A DNA stretch of 15,786 bases. Origin: Erysipelotrichaceae bacterium UBA4808. GTDB lineage: Bacteria > Bacillota_I > Bacilli_A > Erysipelotrichales > Erysipelotrichaceae. Below are positions 6,655 to 14,827 of the stretch, piece after piece. The notes below the pieces were generated by a model that worked only from the letters and a program-made list of their open reading frames with translations, was not told where the DNA came from and searched no databases. Each line of letters begins with the position of its first letter. The stretch's first letter is position 1. The translations under genes and the position numbers were made by a program. The DNA lies in the NCBI GenBank assembly GCA_002402585.1, contig DHGC01000060.1, positions 5,172 to 20,957 on the forward strand, written 5' to 3'.

Positions 6655-7389
6655 ATGGACATTATCAATAAACGACAAGATAGACTTCCCATGAGCTTTG
6701 CCCAACACGCAAGTCTGCGTTATTGGGGAAAGCTCATCTTGGAACAATTACACAGTCGAACGGATCAATCTGTTCAGCTTTCACAACTTGTGATTGCTTC
6801 CAGTGAACAAACAACGGAAGGTCTGGTTTATGCGAAAGCAAATACGGGTTTAAATGTCCTGGGCTTTTCTCCGTCACTTTTACAGCAGTTCATCTTACCC
6901 AAAACGGTTGAGACTTGGGATGATTACGATCGTTCCATTGCGAACAGTAAGTTGAATGAGCTGCTCATGGTGCATCGTGTGAAGTACCAATTTCAAACGT
7001 CAGATATTAAGTTATCGGAAGACTTAATCAAATTGGAGTGGACCCTAAAGATCCAACAAGAAGCATACAAAGTTGTTCTCTATACATCCATCAATGATTT
7101 CAAACAATTCCTATTAAAGCATCCAGATCCTAAGTCAAAGAATCTGGATGCCTTGGTGGATGTGCCACTAACGGTACGTGTTGAATTGGGTTCAATCAAA
7201 CGCAAGGTCAAAGAAATCTTGGAATTTAACACAGGGACACTGATTGAACTGGATCAGAACGTGAATCAAGCCGTCAAACTTGTGGTAAACAACACAACGA
7301 TTGCGAGTGGTACGGTGATAGAGGTCAATGGTCACTTTGGTGTTCGAATTGAGCAGATTGATGATAAAGCTCAGTTCATAAAGGAGTGA
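6655..7389 (+). CDS. FliN-type motor switch protein with long novel N-terminal region
   Basis: A 244-residue protein. Residues 164-240 form a clear SpoA (FliN C-ring) domain: DVPLTVRVELGSIKRKVKEI, then GTLIELDQ, IASGTVIEVNGHFGVRI, which follows FliN closely. FliN-type domains form the bottom of the C ring and hold FliH/FliI near the export gate. Residues 1-163 contain no CheC motif as in FliY, no EIDALL-type CheY-binding peptide and no membrane segment; I do not recognise them, though the two-part build recalls SctQ/FliM-FliN fusions. The gene sits between motB and fliO, where fliL, fliM and fliY commonly lie in Bacillota. AAGGAG at 6642-6647, seven bases before the ATG, supports the start. 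It may be the main FliN or a paralogue. Confidence 0.85.
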   Translation: MDIINKRQDRLPMSFAQHASLRYWGKLILEQLHSRTDQSVQLSQLVIASSEQTTEGLVYAKANTGLNVLGFSPSLLQQFILPKTVETWDDYDRSIANSKLNELLMVHRVKYQFQTSDIKLSEDLIKLEWTLKIQQEAYKVVLYTSINDFKQFLLKHPDPKSKNLDALVDVPLTVRVELGSIKRKVKEILEFNTGTLIELDQNVNQAVKLVVNNTTIASGTVIEVNGHFGVRIEQIDDKAQFIKE

Positions 7390-7390
7390 C

Positions 7391-7717
7391 ATGGAAATCT
7401 TATTTACTTTTATGAGTTTGATTCTGGTATTACTTGCGGCTTACTTCTTTACAAAATGGTATGCGTCCAATCAACGCTCAAGGATGCAAGCATCTTCGCT
7501 TCAAATCGTGGATCAACTCACCTTGGATCGCGATAAACGCTTGGTCATTATCAAAATCCAAGACCAATACTTTACTACAATCCTAAGTCGAATGGGTGCG
7601 ACACAACTGACACCGATTCAGTACACACCTCAAGAAGGATCTACGGTCCATCCCTTTCAGCAGACTGTCCTCAATGCTTGGATAGCTAAAGGGGGTAAGC
7701 AAGATGAAACGCTCTAG
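7391..7717 (+). CDS. fliO: Flagellar biosynthesis protein FliO
   Basis: A 108-residue protein with one N-terminal membrane helix (LFTFMSLILVLLAAYFFTKW, residues 4-23) and a small cytoplasmic domain containing LQIVDQLTLDRDKRLVIIKI and QYFTTILS, the pattern of FliO/FliZ-type proteins (hydrophobic strand, xLxxxxxLxLVxV, then Y/YLLVGV-like strand). FliO is an assembly scaffold that stabilises FliP oligomers during formation of the export gate. Sequence conservation is weak, so position directly before fliP is important evidence. AAGGAG at 7381-7386 lies just before the ATG and overlaps the previous gene's end. The 3' end overlaps fliP by 14 bases. Confidence 0.9.
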   Translation: MEILFTFMSLILVLLAAYFFTKWYASNQRSRMQASSLQIVDQLTLDRDKRLVIIKIQDQYFTTILSRMGATQLTPIQYTPQEGSTVHPFQQTVLNAWIAKGGKQDETL

Positions 7718-8468
7718 TATCTATACATTTTTGTTTAGTCTTCTGTTTCTAAGCTTAAGTTTCGCACCTGTGTTTGCGAGCTCAGCCATCAATGTACAGT
7801 TTGACGCGAATACGCAAACGGGTTTAGAAGCTCTAGATATTGTCTTTCTCTTATTGTTTCTATCCTTGATTCCATCTTTGATCCTTTTGATGAGTAGCTT
7901 CACGCGCATCATCATCGTCTTCTCGTTTCTAAGAAATGCGATGGGACTTCAACAAACGCCTCCGAATCAAGTCTTATTGGGCTTAAGTTTATTTCTGAGC
8001 TTGTTCATCATGGCACCGGTCATCGATACCATCAACGAGACAGCCTATACACCGTATCGTGAACAAATCATCACCCAAGAAGAAGCGTTTGCGAAAGCAC
8101 AGGTTCCTGTAAAAGAATTCATGCTTAGACAAGTAGATAATGCGAGTCTACAACTCTTTTTGGACATCGCGGAAGTGGAATTGGTTGTGAATGACACGCA
8201 ATCCCAACAAGTCGAACTTGCAGAGTTGGACTTGGAGATTCTTGTGCCGGCATTCGTGACCAGTGAACTCAAACGTGCTTTCTTGATTGGCTTTCTACTC
8301 TTCATTCCATTCCTAGCCATCGACTTAATCGTGGCTTCAACCTTGATGTCCATGGGCATGGTGATGTTGCCACCGGGGATGATTGCACTGCCGTTTAAAG
8401 TCATGTTGTTTGTCTTGGCAGATGGTTGGGGTCTCTTGATGGGATCTTTGGTTCGAGGGTTCAGCTGA
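7704..8468 (+). CDS. fliP: Flagellar export gate protein FliP
   Basis: A 254-residue polytopic membrane protein. It begins with a cleavable signal peptide (basic MKRSS, hydrophobic core to about residue 23, VFASS at the likely cleavage region), as is usual for FliP. Conserved segments include LIPSLILLMSSFTRIIIVF, RNAMGLQQTPPNQVLLGLSLF and the C-terminal helices with MGMVMLPPGMIALPFKVMLF. Five FliP copies with FliQ and FliR form the helical export channel at the centre of the basal body. GGGGG at 7691-7695 is eight bases before the ATG inside the fliO 3' end. Its stop overlaps the fliQ ATG (ATGA). Confidence 0.98.
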   Translation: MKRSSIYTFLFSLLFLSLSFAPVFASSAINVQFDANTQTGLEALDIVFLLLFLSLIPSLILLMSSFTRIIIVFSFLRNAMGLQQTPPNQVLLGLSLFLSLFIMAPVIDTINETAYTPYREQIITQEEAFAKAQVPVKEFMLRQVDNASLQLFLDIAEVELVVNDTQSQQVELAELDLEILVPAFVTSELKRAFLIGFLLFIPFLAIDLIVASTLMSMGMVMLPPGMIALPFKVMLFVLADGWGLLMGSLVRGFS

Positions 8469-8731
8469 TGAACAGTGCTGAAATCTTAGATATTATGAAT
8501 CAAGGGTTATGGTTGATCGTAAAGATTGCGGGACCAATTCTTTTGGCTAGTATCGTCATTGGTTTGATTGTGGCCATCTTCCAAGCAGCGACCCAGATTC
8601 ATGAGCAAACCCTAACCTTTGTACCTAAGCTGATCGTGATTGGTCTGATCTTTGTCTTAGGGGGATCGTGGATGATTCAAACCATGGTTGAGTTCATGGA
8701 ACAACTCTTTGCGACCATCGCCCGACTATGA
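8468..8731 (+). CDS. fliQ: Flagellar export gate protein FliQ
   Basis: An 87-residue protein with two membrane helices (about residues 15-38 and 52-75); FliQ is normally 88-90 residues. The sequence ILDIMNQGLWLIVKIAGPIL, then GLIVAIFQAATQIHEQTLTF and FVPKLIVIGL is characteristic. FliQ subunits wrap around the FliP-FliR channel and lock the gate. An in-frame ATG at 8426 would add 14 residues lying inside fliP; I prefer the ATG at 8468 because it gives the family length, forms an ATGA overlap with the fliP stop and has GAGGG at 8455-8459, eight bases upstream. Confidence 0.97.
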   Translation: MNSAEILDIMNQGLWLIVKIAGPILLASIVIGLIVAIFQAATQIHEQTLTFVPKLIVIGLIFVLGGSWMIQTMVEFMEQLFATIARL

Positions 8732-9489
8732 GTCTCGTCTTAGGTCAGTTGCCTGAACAATTGCTTATCTTTGCCAGAGTTGCGGGCATGTTATTACTGA
8801 ATCCCATCTTTGGAAGAAGAAACATTCCCATGATGGTTCGTATGGGCTTTGTTCTATGGTTAAGTTTGTTTCTCTTGCCCCTGGTCAGTACTGGCAACAT
8901 TGTCGTCGATGATCTGACCTTTATCCTCTTGTTGTTTAAAGAGATACTATTGGGCTTTAGCTTTGCGTATGTGTTTCAACTTCATCTCTTGCTTCTACAC
9001 TTTATCGGGGATTTGATTGATTATCAATTTGGGTTATCGATGGCTAAGGTCTTTGATCCTGGATCACAAATCCAAGCATCGATCACGGGGAATCTCTTGA
9101 ACTGGATCTTCGTCCTCTTGTTTTTTCTGAGTGATACGCATCTCTTGTGGATACGTTTCATGAAAAGTACCTTTGATATCTTACCTTTGGATGGGTGGTT
9201 TAACGTATCACGCTTAGCAAGCATGATGATGGATCTATTCATTGTGGTCTTCGCATTGACGCTACGCTTGGCATTACCCATGGTGATCGCGGCTTTCATC
9301 TTAGAGATCTCAATGGGCATCCTAATGCGTTTGATTCCACAAATCCATGTCTTTGTTATCAACATTCAGGCTAAAGTATTACTCAATATCTTTTTACTGG
9401 TTTTATTGATTCAACCCATTACCCATTTCTTGGATGAAAGTTGGGGCGTCGTGATGAACCAACTTCAAAACATCTTAATGAACTTATAG
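8728..9489 (+). CDS. fliR: Flagellar export gate protein FliR
   Basis: A 253-residue very hydrophobic protein with about six membrane segments. Its N-terminus (LLIFARVAGMLLLNPIFGRR, then IPMMVRMGF) and the middle LIDYQFGLSMAKVFDPGSQI are typical of FliR, as is the LPMVIAAFILEISMGILMRL helix, followed by PQIHVFVI. One FliR copy joins five FliP copies to form the export channel and contacts FlhB. The start ATG overlaps the fliQ stop (ATGA) and no Shine-Dalgarno sequence is visible, so reinitiation after fliQ is the probable mode of translation. Confidence 0.97.
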   Translation: MSLVLGQLPEQLLIFARVAGMLLLNPIFGRRNIPMMVRMGFVLWLSLFLLPLVSTGNIVVDDLTFILLLFKEILLGFSFAYVFQLHLLLLHFIGDLIDYQFGLSMAKVFDPGSQIQASITGNLLNWIFVLLFFLSDTHLLWIRFMKSTFDILPLDGWFNVSRLASMMMDLFIVVFALTLRLALPMVIAAFILEISMGILMRLIPQIHVFVINIQAKVLLNIFLLVLLIQPITHFLDESWGVVMNQLQNILMNL

Positions 9490-9504
9490 AAAGGAGGGAT
9501 GAAC

Positions 9505-10563
9505 ATGGCAGGTGAAAAGAGCGAAAAGGCCACACCGAAGCGACGCAGTGATGAGCGAAAGAAAGGCAATGTCTTTCAAAGCAAAGATGCGGTGTCGGTT
9601 GCGGTGTTGTTGGTCAGTTTCTATGGTGTTCAATTTATCTTGCCTACGATGGTGAGCCATATTCATCGACTGTTTAATCTCAGCTTCAATTCATGGATGC
9701 AAATTAAGGTGATGAATCAAACGGAATTAAGCACGATCTTCTTGCAGAGTGCTTGGATCTTCGTCTTGATTCTATTCCCAATATTAGGTTTGATGCTTCT
9801 GGTCAATATTGCAGCGAGTGGTGCTCAGACAGGTTTCATCTTCAATACCTCTTCACTACAGTTCAAACTAGAACGTTTGGATCCCATTAAAGGGTTTCAG
9901 AAGCTTATTAGTCTACGTTCGTTCTTTGAAATGTTTAAAGCAATCTTTAAGATTCTACTCTTGGTTGCGGTCATCTATATGGTTCTAAAACCAGAACTTC
10001 CGATTCTATTTACGATATTTCAAGGTGATATTACACAAAGCCTAATCTATGCTTTGAAACTCATTATGAAGATCGCTTTGAATGTTGGAATGATCTTCAT
10101 CTTCTTAGCGCTTGTGGATTATTTCTATCAACGCTATGAATATGAGAAGAACATCAAGATGAGTAAACAAGACATCAAAGAAGAATATAAACAGATGGAA
10201 GGGGATCCTGCCATCAAGTCCAAGATCAAAGAACGGCAACGCATGTTTGCACAACGACGCATGATGCAAAATGTGCCTAAAGCGGATGTGATCATACGAA
10301 ATCCAACGCACTATGCGATTGCAATTCAATATAAGTTAGGTGAACAACGCGCACCTAAAGTCATTGCGAAGGGGATGGATTCCATTGCTCTCAAAATCAT
10401 CGAGATTGCAGAGAAGAATACGATTCCCTGCATTGAGAACAGAAGTTTAGCACGCAGTTTATATGAACAAGTTGAAATGGAAGCTGAGATTCCAGAGAAG
10501 TTCTATCAAGCGATTGCCGAAATATTAGCGGTCTTATATCAAAACCAAAGGAAAGGAGGATAA
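9505..10563 (+). CDS. flhB: Flagellar export switch protein FlhB
   Basis: A 352-residue protein from the ATG at 9505. The N-terminus GEKSEKATPKRRSDERKKG is typical, four membrane helices follow (roughly residues 27-47, 80-105, 140-160, 185-207), and then a basic cytoplasmic domain. The autocleavage site NPTH is present with Asn at residue 266 (bases 10300-10311), within IIRNPTHYAIAIQY; cleavage between Asn and Pro lets FlhB change export specificity from rod/hook to filament proteins on a signal from FliK. An earlier ATG at 9499 sits directly against the AGGAGGG motif (9492-9498) with no spacer, whereas 9505 has six bases, so 9505 is preferred. The gene follows fliR by 15 bases. Confidence 0.97.
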   Translation: MAGEKSEKATPKRRSDERKKGNVFQSKDAVSVAVLLVSFYGVQFILPTMVSHIHRLFNLSFNSWMQIKVMNQTELSTIFLQSAWIFVLILFPILGLMLLVNIAASGAQTGFIFNTSSLQFKLERLDPIKGFQKLISLRSFFEMFKAIFKILLLVAVIYMVLKPELPILFTIFQGDITQSLIYALKLIMKIALNVGMIFIFLALVDYFYQRYEYEKNIKMSKQDIKEEYKQMEGDPAIKSKIKERQRMFAQRRMMQNVPKADVIIRNPTHYAIAIQYKLGEQRAPKVIAKGMDSIALKIIEIAEKNTIPCIENRSLARSLYEQVEMEAEIPEKFYQAIAEILAVLYQNQRKGG

Positions 10564-10566
10564 CCT

Positions 10567-12621
10567 ATGCAAAAGTATCTTAAAGGTTCAAGTTCACTCT
10601 TAGTTGTGCTTATCGTCCTTTTGATTATTCTTCCTTTACCCGCATGGCTTTTGGATATGATGTTCATTTTGAACTTATCCATCTCCTTCATCATCCTTTT
10701 GATTTCCATGAACATCCATGATGCGTTGCAGTTCAGTCTCTTTCCAACGATTCTTTTGATTACAACCTTATTCCGCTTAGCCTTGAACATCTCTTCCACA
10801 CGTTTGATTCTTATCGAGAATGGGTATGCAGGGGAAGTGGTTAAGACCTTTGGCGACTTTGTCATTCGGGGGAATCCTTTTGTCGGTTTGGTCATCTTCC
10901 TCATCATCGTTGTGGTTCAGTTCATTGTCATCTCCAAGGGGAGTGAACGTGTTGCGGAAGTCAGTGCACGGTTCACCTTGGATGCGATGCCTGGTAAGCA
11001 AATGGCGATTGATGCGGATCTCTCATCGGGTTTGATTGATGAAAGTACAGCCCGTGAGCGTCGCACCAAGATTCAGCGTGAAGCCGATTTCTTTGGGGCG
11101 ATGGATGGGGCAAGTAAGTTCGTCAAAGGGGATGCGATCGTATCCATCATTGTTACATTCATCAACCTCTTAGGGGGTTTGATTGTTGGTTTCATGAACA
11201 ATGTCGGCTCTTTCCAAGACATCATTAATATCTACTCAACCGCAACGGTTGGGGATGGTTTGATCTCACAATTTCCAGCACTTTTGATTTCGGTTGCGAC
11301 GGGGATGGTTGTTACTCGATCTGCATCGGAAGCGAATATCTCAACGGAACTGGTTAAACAGTTCACCAGCCAACCGCGTATTTTAGTTGTTGCAGGGGGT
11401 ATCATAAGTTCCTTACTCTTGATTCCAGGTTTTCCTAAACTCCAAATCATTGTGATGGGCCTCTTCTTGATTGGTTTGGGTGTGATGTTGGAGCGTAAAC
11501 AAGAAGCCATGCTTGTATCCGAAGCCAACGCTCAGGTCAGCTCAGAAACCTTAGAAACCGAAGCCAATTACTATCGAAATATTGATAACGTCTATCAACT
11601 CCTAAGTGTCGAAGCACTGGAGATGGAGTTTGGCTATAGTTTGATTCCACTCATTGATGAGAAGAGTGGCGGTGTCTTCATTGATCGCATCGTCATGTTT
11701 CGTAAGAAATATGCGGGTGAAATGGGCTTTGTCGTTCCGAGTGTCAAATTGAAAGACAGCGCGATTTTGAATCCCAATCAATATGTCATTCGTTTAAAGG
11801 GTGAAGAAGTCACCCGTGGTGATGTTTTAGTAGATCATCTTTTGGCGATTGCGGCAGGCGATGTCAAACAAAGCATTGATGGCATTGATACGATTGAACC
11901 TGCTTTTGGTTTACCTGCGAAGTGGATCCATGAGAAACAACGCATCAAGGCGGAAATGGCAGGGTATACCTTGATTGATCCAACAAGTGTCATCGTGACA
12001 CATCTCAGTGAAATCATTAAGACACATGTGGATGAGCTCCTGACACGTCAAGAAATGCATACTTTGATCGATCATCTTAAGAGTAAGAATGAGAAATTGG
12101 TTAATGAACTAATCCCGAACATCGTAAGTGTTCAAAGCCTACACAAAGTCTGTACCAATCTCTTACGTGAACAAGTCAGTATTCGCGACTTAGAAACAAT
12201 CTTGGAGACCTGTGGTGACTACGCAGCCATTCGTGATATCGATGTGCTAACAGAATATGTACGACAAGCATTGAAACGTACCATTACCGCGAAGTATGCG
12301 GAGAATCGTCAGCTTAAAGTTCTAACACTGGATGCGAACATTGAGAATCGCATCATGGACAGTGTTAAAAAGGTGGATAATGGTTCCTACCTTGCCCTAG
12401 ATCCCGATACCATGCAAAACATCATCCAAGTCACACGGGATGAAATTGATCGTGTCAAAGATTTGATTCCTCATTCCATCATTCTGACTTCACCGATTGT
12501 ACGTTCATATTACAAAAAATTGGTCGATCAGTTCTTACCGAATATCGTTGTCTTATCGTTCAATGAAATCGATATGAATGTCCAGATTCAAGGCGTTGGA
12601 GGTATCTCATGGACGCAATGA
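10567..12621 (+). CDS. flhA: Flagellar export gate protein FlhA
   Basis: A 684-residue protein of normal FlhA length. The first 310 or so residues hold about eight membrane helices; the remainder is the cytoplasmic domain that forms a nonameric ring and docks chaperone-substrate complexes. The FHIPEP family signature lies in the loop from about residue 125: GSERVAEVSARFTLDAMPGK and QMAIDADLSSGLIDESTA, followed by READFFGAMDGASKFVKGD. Upstream, LFRLALNISSTRLIL is also conserved. AAGGAGG at 10553-10559, seven bases before the ATG, supports the start. The 3' end overlaps the sigma factor gene by 13 bases. In many Bacillota flhF and flhG follow flhA, but not here. Confidence 0.98.
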   Translation: MQKYLKGSSSLLVVLIVLLIILPLPAWLLDMMFILNLSISFIILLISMNIHDALQFSLFPTILLITTLFRLALNISSTRLILIENGYAGEVVKTFGDFVIRGNPFVGLVIFLIIVVVQFIVISKGSERVAEVSARFTLDAMPGKQMAIDADLSSGLIDESTARERRTKIQREADFFGAMDGASKFVKGDAIVSIIVTFINLLGGLIVGFMNNVGSFQDIINIYSTATVGDGLISQFPALLISVATGMVVTRSASEANISTELVKQFTSQPRILVVAGGIISSLLLIPGFPKLQIIVMGLFLIGLGVMLERKQEAMLVSEANAQVSSETLETEANYYRNIDNVYQLLSVEALEMEFGYSLIPLIDEKSGGVFIDRIVMFRKKYAGEMGFVVPSVKLKDSAILNPNQYVIRLKGEEVTRGDVLVDHLLAIAAGDVKQSIDGIDTIEPAFGLPAKWIHEKQRIKAEMAGYTLIDPTSVIVTHLSEIIKTHVDELLTRQEMHTLIDHLKSKNEKLVNELIPNIVSVQSLHKVCTNLLREQVSIRDLETILETCGDYAAIRDIDVLTEYVRQALKRTITAKYAENRQLKVLTLDANIENRIMDSVKKVDNGSYLALDPDTMQNIIQVTRDEIDRVKDLIPHSIILTSPIVRSYYKKLVDQFLPNIVVLSFNEIDMNVQIQGVGGISWTQ

Positions 12622-13343
12622 GTCTCCAAGCTGAAATCGCAAACTACCAAGCCAATCCACACATTGATCATCGAAATTTCTTAATCGAAGAGGCTCTACC
12701 TATTGTGCATAAAGTTGCACGTCAGTCCCGTAATCTCTATGGCTATCATTTGGACTTTGATGATGTGGTATCGATTGGCATCATTGCCTTGGTGGAATGC
12801 ATTGAAGATTATGATTCTCATAAAGGGATGAGCTTTGAGGCCTATGCTTATACCAAGATTCGTTTCAGATTGATTGATGAGCTCGGATCTTTGGGCTTTG
12901 TGCCTCGTCGTGTACGACAAGAAGCGAAGCGCGTTCAAGAAGCGTACTCACAATTAGCCCACAGCTTGATGCGTGAGCCCAGTCATGCGGAATTGGCAAA
13001 GCACTTGGATATGGATGCGAATGATCTCAGCCACCTCTTACAGGATAATTCTGGCTTTCAACTGATGAGTTTTGAGGCCATGCAAGAGAGCTATGGTGAT
13101 AAGGATTTGGTAGATCACAATGCAGTTGATCCTGAGTTGTCTTTTCTGAAAAAGGTAAACCTAGAATTACTAATGGAAGCCTTAAAACAACTACCTGAAC
13201 GTGACCAACAACTCATTAGTCTCTATTACTATGAAAATCTAAGACTCAAAGAGATTGGTCAAATCTTCGATGTCTCTGAAGCGCGTGTATCGCAGATGCA
13301 TGCGGGTATCTTAAAGAAGCTTAAAGCTTTATTGGAGGATTAA
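12609..13343 (+). CDS. fliA: Flagellar sigma factor FliA/SigD (sigma-28)
   Basis: A 244-residue sigma-70 family factor without region 1. Region 2 is seen as DFDDVVSIGIIALVECIEDY followed by GMSFEAYAYTKIRFRLIDEL (residues about 55-95), region 3 as VPRRVRQEAKRVQEAYSQL onward, and region 4 from about residue 194 with LPERDQQLISLYYYENLRLK and the helix-turn-helix EIGQIFDVSEARVSQMH. The IDELG and PRRVR stretches are diagnostic of the FliA/SigD/WhiG group, which transcribes late flagellar genes after FlgM is exported. ATG 12609 is chosen because GGAGG at 12598-12602 is six bases away; the ATG at 12618 (forming ATGA with the flhA stop) is 15 bases away. The overlap with flhA suggests coupling. Confidence 0.95.
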   Translation: MDAMSLQAEIANYQANPHIDHRNFLIEEALPIVHKVARQSRNLYGYHLDFDDVVSIGIIALVECIEDYDSHKGMSFEAYAYTKIRFRLIDELGSLGFVPRRVRQEAKRVQEAYSQLAHSLMREPSHAELAKHLDMDANDLSHLLQDNSGFQLMSFEAMQESYGDKDLVDHNAVDPELSFLKKVNLELLMEALKQLPERDQQLISLYYYENLRLKEIGQIFDVSEARVSQMHAGILKKLKALLED

Positions 13344-13344
13344 G

Positions 13345-14085
13345 ATGGCAAACGGATTCTATACAGCAGCCCAAGCGATGTTACTGACGCAAAGACGTTT
13401 AAATGCCTTGGCAAACAATGTCGCCAACATCAACACAACGGGATATAAACGAAGTGATGTCATTCAGTCATCCTTTCAAGATCAATTAAGTTTAAGAATC
13501 GATCAGATGGGTTCTCAAGAACTAGGTTCCATTCAACGTCTTGTTGGGATTGATTCAATCAATACCGTCTTTGATCAAGCCAATCTAGAAGCGACCGATC
13601 GTAAACTTGATTTATCGATCGCATCCGATGGCTTCTTCACGATTCGTACCAACAATGGTTTGATGTACACCCGTGATGGACACTTTAACATCGACACAGA
13701 AGGCTACCTCATCACAAGCAATGGTGGACGCGTACAAGGCATTAATGGAGATATTCGACTCACCAGTGAAGAAATAAGTGTAGACCAACAAGGCTGGATA
13801 CGAAATGAACAGAATCAAATCATCAGTCGCCTAGACATTCGTTCCACCGAAGACATCACGTCCCTACAACGCATGAACGATGGGACCTACAGAGATCAAA
13901 ACCAAGTTCTTAGACCGGTCGATGCCTATGTCGTACAAGGGATGTTGGAACACTCCAATGTGGATGTGAATCAAGAAATGACACGCTTGATGGAAGTGCA
14001 ACGGAACTTCCAAAGTGTCGCCAACGCATTAAAACTCATTGATCGTTTGAATGAACGTGCGGTCAATGAAATCGGAAAGGTTTAA
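13345..14085 (+). CDS. flgF: Flagellar rod protein, FlgF/FlhO-like
   Basis: A 246-residue rod/hook family protein. The N-terminal D0 helix contains RRLNALANNVANINTTGYKR (residues 19-38), the Flg_bb_rod signature. The central part has LDLSIASDGFFTIRTNNG and MYTRDGHFNIDTEGYLITS, and the C-terminal helix ends LEHSNVDVNQEMTRLMEVQR and following. It forms part of the axial rod that crosses the envelope. Its partner flgG follows directly, so the first of the pair is taken as FlgF (FlhO in Bacillus); which is which cannot be settled from sequence reading alone. GGAGG at 13334-13338 six bases before the ATG sits at the end of fliA, one base away from this gene. Confidence 0.88.
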   Translation: MANGFYTAAQAMLLTQRRLNALANNVANINTTGYKRSDVIQSSFQDQLSLRIDQMGSQELGSIQRLVGIDSINTVFDQANLEATDRKLDLSIASDGFFTIRTNNGLMYTRDGHFNIDTEGYLITSNGGRVQGINGDIRLTSEEISVDQQGWIRNEQNQIISRLDIRSTEDITSLQRMNDGTYRDQNQVLRPVDAYVVQGMLEHSNVDVNQEMTRLMEVQRNFQSVANALKLIDRLNERAVNEIGKV

Positions 14086-14090
14086 TCAAT

Positions 14091-14813
14091 ATGAACAACG
14101 CATTTAAAACCGGTGCTTCCGGACTCAAAGCGCATCAGACGCGCATCGATAACATCGCAAATAATATCGCCAATGTGCAAACAACAGGCTTTAAGAAAAC
14201 GGATGTGGAGTTTGAGGACTTGTTGTATACGCAGTTTGATGCCAATGATTTGAGCAAAGTGCAAGGTCATGGGGTCAAAGTTCAAGGAACACCAATTGAT
14301 TTCACAGCAGGAAGTTTGATGCAAAGTGATCAAGCCTTGGATATCGCGATTGTAGGGGATGCCTTCTTTGCACTCCTCGATCAAAATGGGGTGAGTTATA
14401 CCCGTAATGGTTCCTTCCGTATCAGTGAAGAAAACAATGTGCCTTATCTTGTGAATGCGAATGGCCAATATGTCCTAGACAACAAATTGAACAGAATCGT
14501 GATTCCTACAAAAGAAGATCGATCCATTAACCAAGACGCATTACTCAATACCATTGGAACCTTCAGCTTTGCAAACAACAATGGCCTAATCAAAGCCGAC
14601 AACACCAGTTTCTTAGCCACAGAAGCCAGTGGTGCCATCACAGCACTGAATGCTGGTGATGTGGAGTTAAGACCTTACACTTTAGAACAAGCCAATGTGG
14701 ACTTGGGAAAGAGCATAGTAGAGCTCTTAGAAGGCCAACGTGCCTTCCAGCTCAATGCACGCGTTGTACAAACCGCAGATCAAATCGAAGATATCGTGAA
14801 TAATCTGCGCTAA
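14091..14813 (+). CDS. flgG: Flagellar rod protein, FlgG/FlhP-like
   Basis: A 240-residue paralogue of the preceding gene. The start FKTGASGLKAHQTRIDNIAN followed by NIANVQTTGFKKTDVEFEDL is typical of distal rod protein FlgG and closely mirrors the N-terminus of FlgE at 3220 (GMKAHQTKLDVIGNNIANVN). The core includes ALDIAIVGDAFFALLDQNG and SYTRNGSFRIS; the C-terminus has LEQANVDLGKSIVELLEGQR and FQLNARVVQTADQIEDIVNN. The PYLVNANGQYVLD-type segment fits the family. It is a little shorter than the 260 residues usual for FlgG, closer to FlhP-like proteins. It lies five bases after flgF, with AAAGG near the end of flgF as its ribosome binding site. Confidence 0.88.
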   Translation: MNNAFKTGASGLKAHQTRIDNIANNIANVQTTGFKKTDVEFEDLLYTQFDANDLSKVQGHGVKVQGTPIDFTAGSLMQSDQALDIAIVGDAFFALLDQNGVSYTRNGSFRISEENNVPYLVNANGQYVLDNKLNRIVIPTKEDRSINQDALLNTIGTFSFANNNGLIKADNTSFLATEASGAITALNAGDVELRPYTLEQANVDLGKSIVELLEGQRAFQLNARVVQTADQIEDIVNNLR

Positions 14814-14815
14814 GC

Positions 14816-14821
14816 AGGAGG
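14816..14821 (+). promoter_or_regulatory. Ribosome binding site fixing the fliM start
   Basis: AGGAGG lies six bases before the ATG at 14828. An in-frame TAA at 14822-14824 lies between it and the ATG, so no longer FliM reading frame is possible. This matters because the encoded protein lacks the usual N-terminal peptide. Confidence 0.85.
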
Positions 14822-14827
14822 TAAATT

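Noticed and set aside
8045..8404. Minus-strand open frame of 119 codons opposite fliP
   Set aside because: Ser/Lys/Ala-rich shadow of a conserved membrane protein gene; no initiation signal.
8426..8467. Longer FliQ start at 8426
   Set aside because: It would add 14 polar residues inside fliP and exceed the family length; ATG 8468 has a spaced GAGGG and forms an ATGA overlap.
9499..9504. FlhB start at ATG 9499
   Set aside because: The AGGAGGG motif ends at 9498, leaving no spacer; ATG 9505 has six bases and gives the usual N-terminus.
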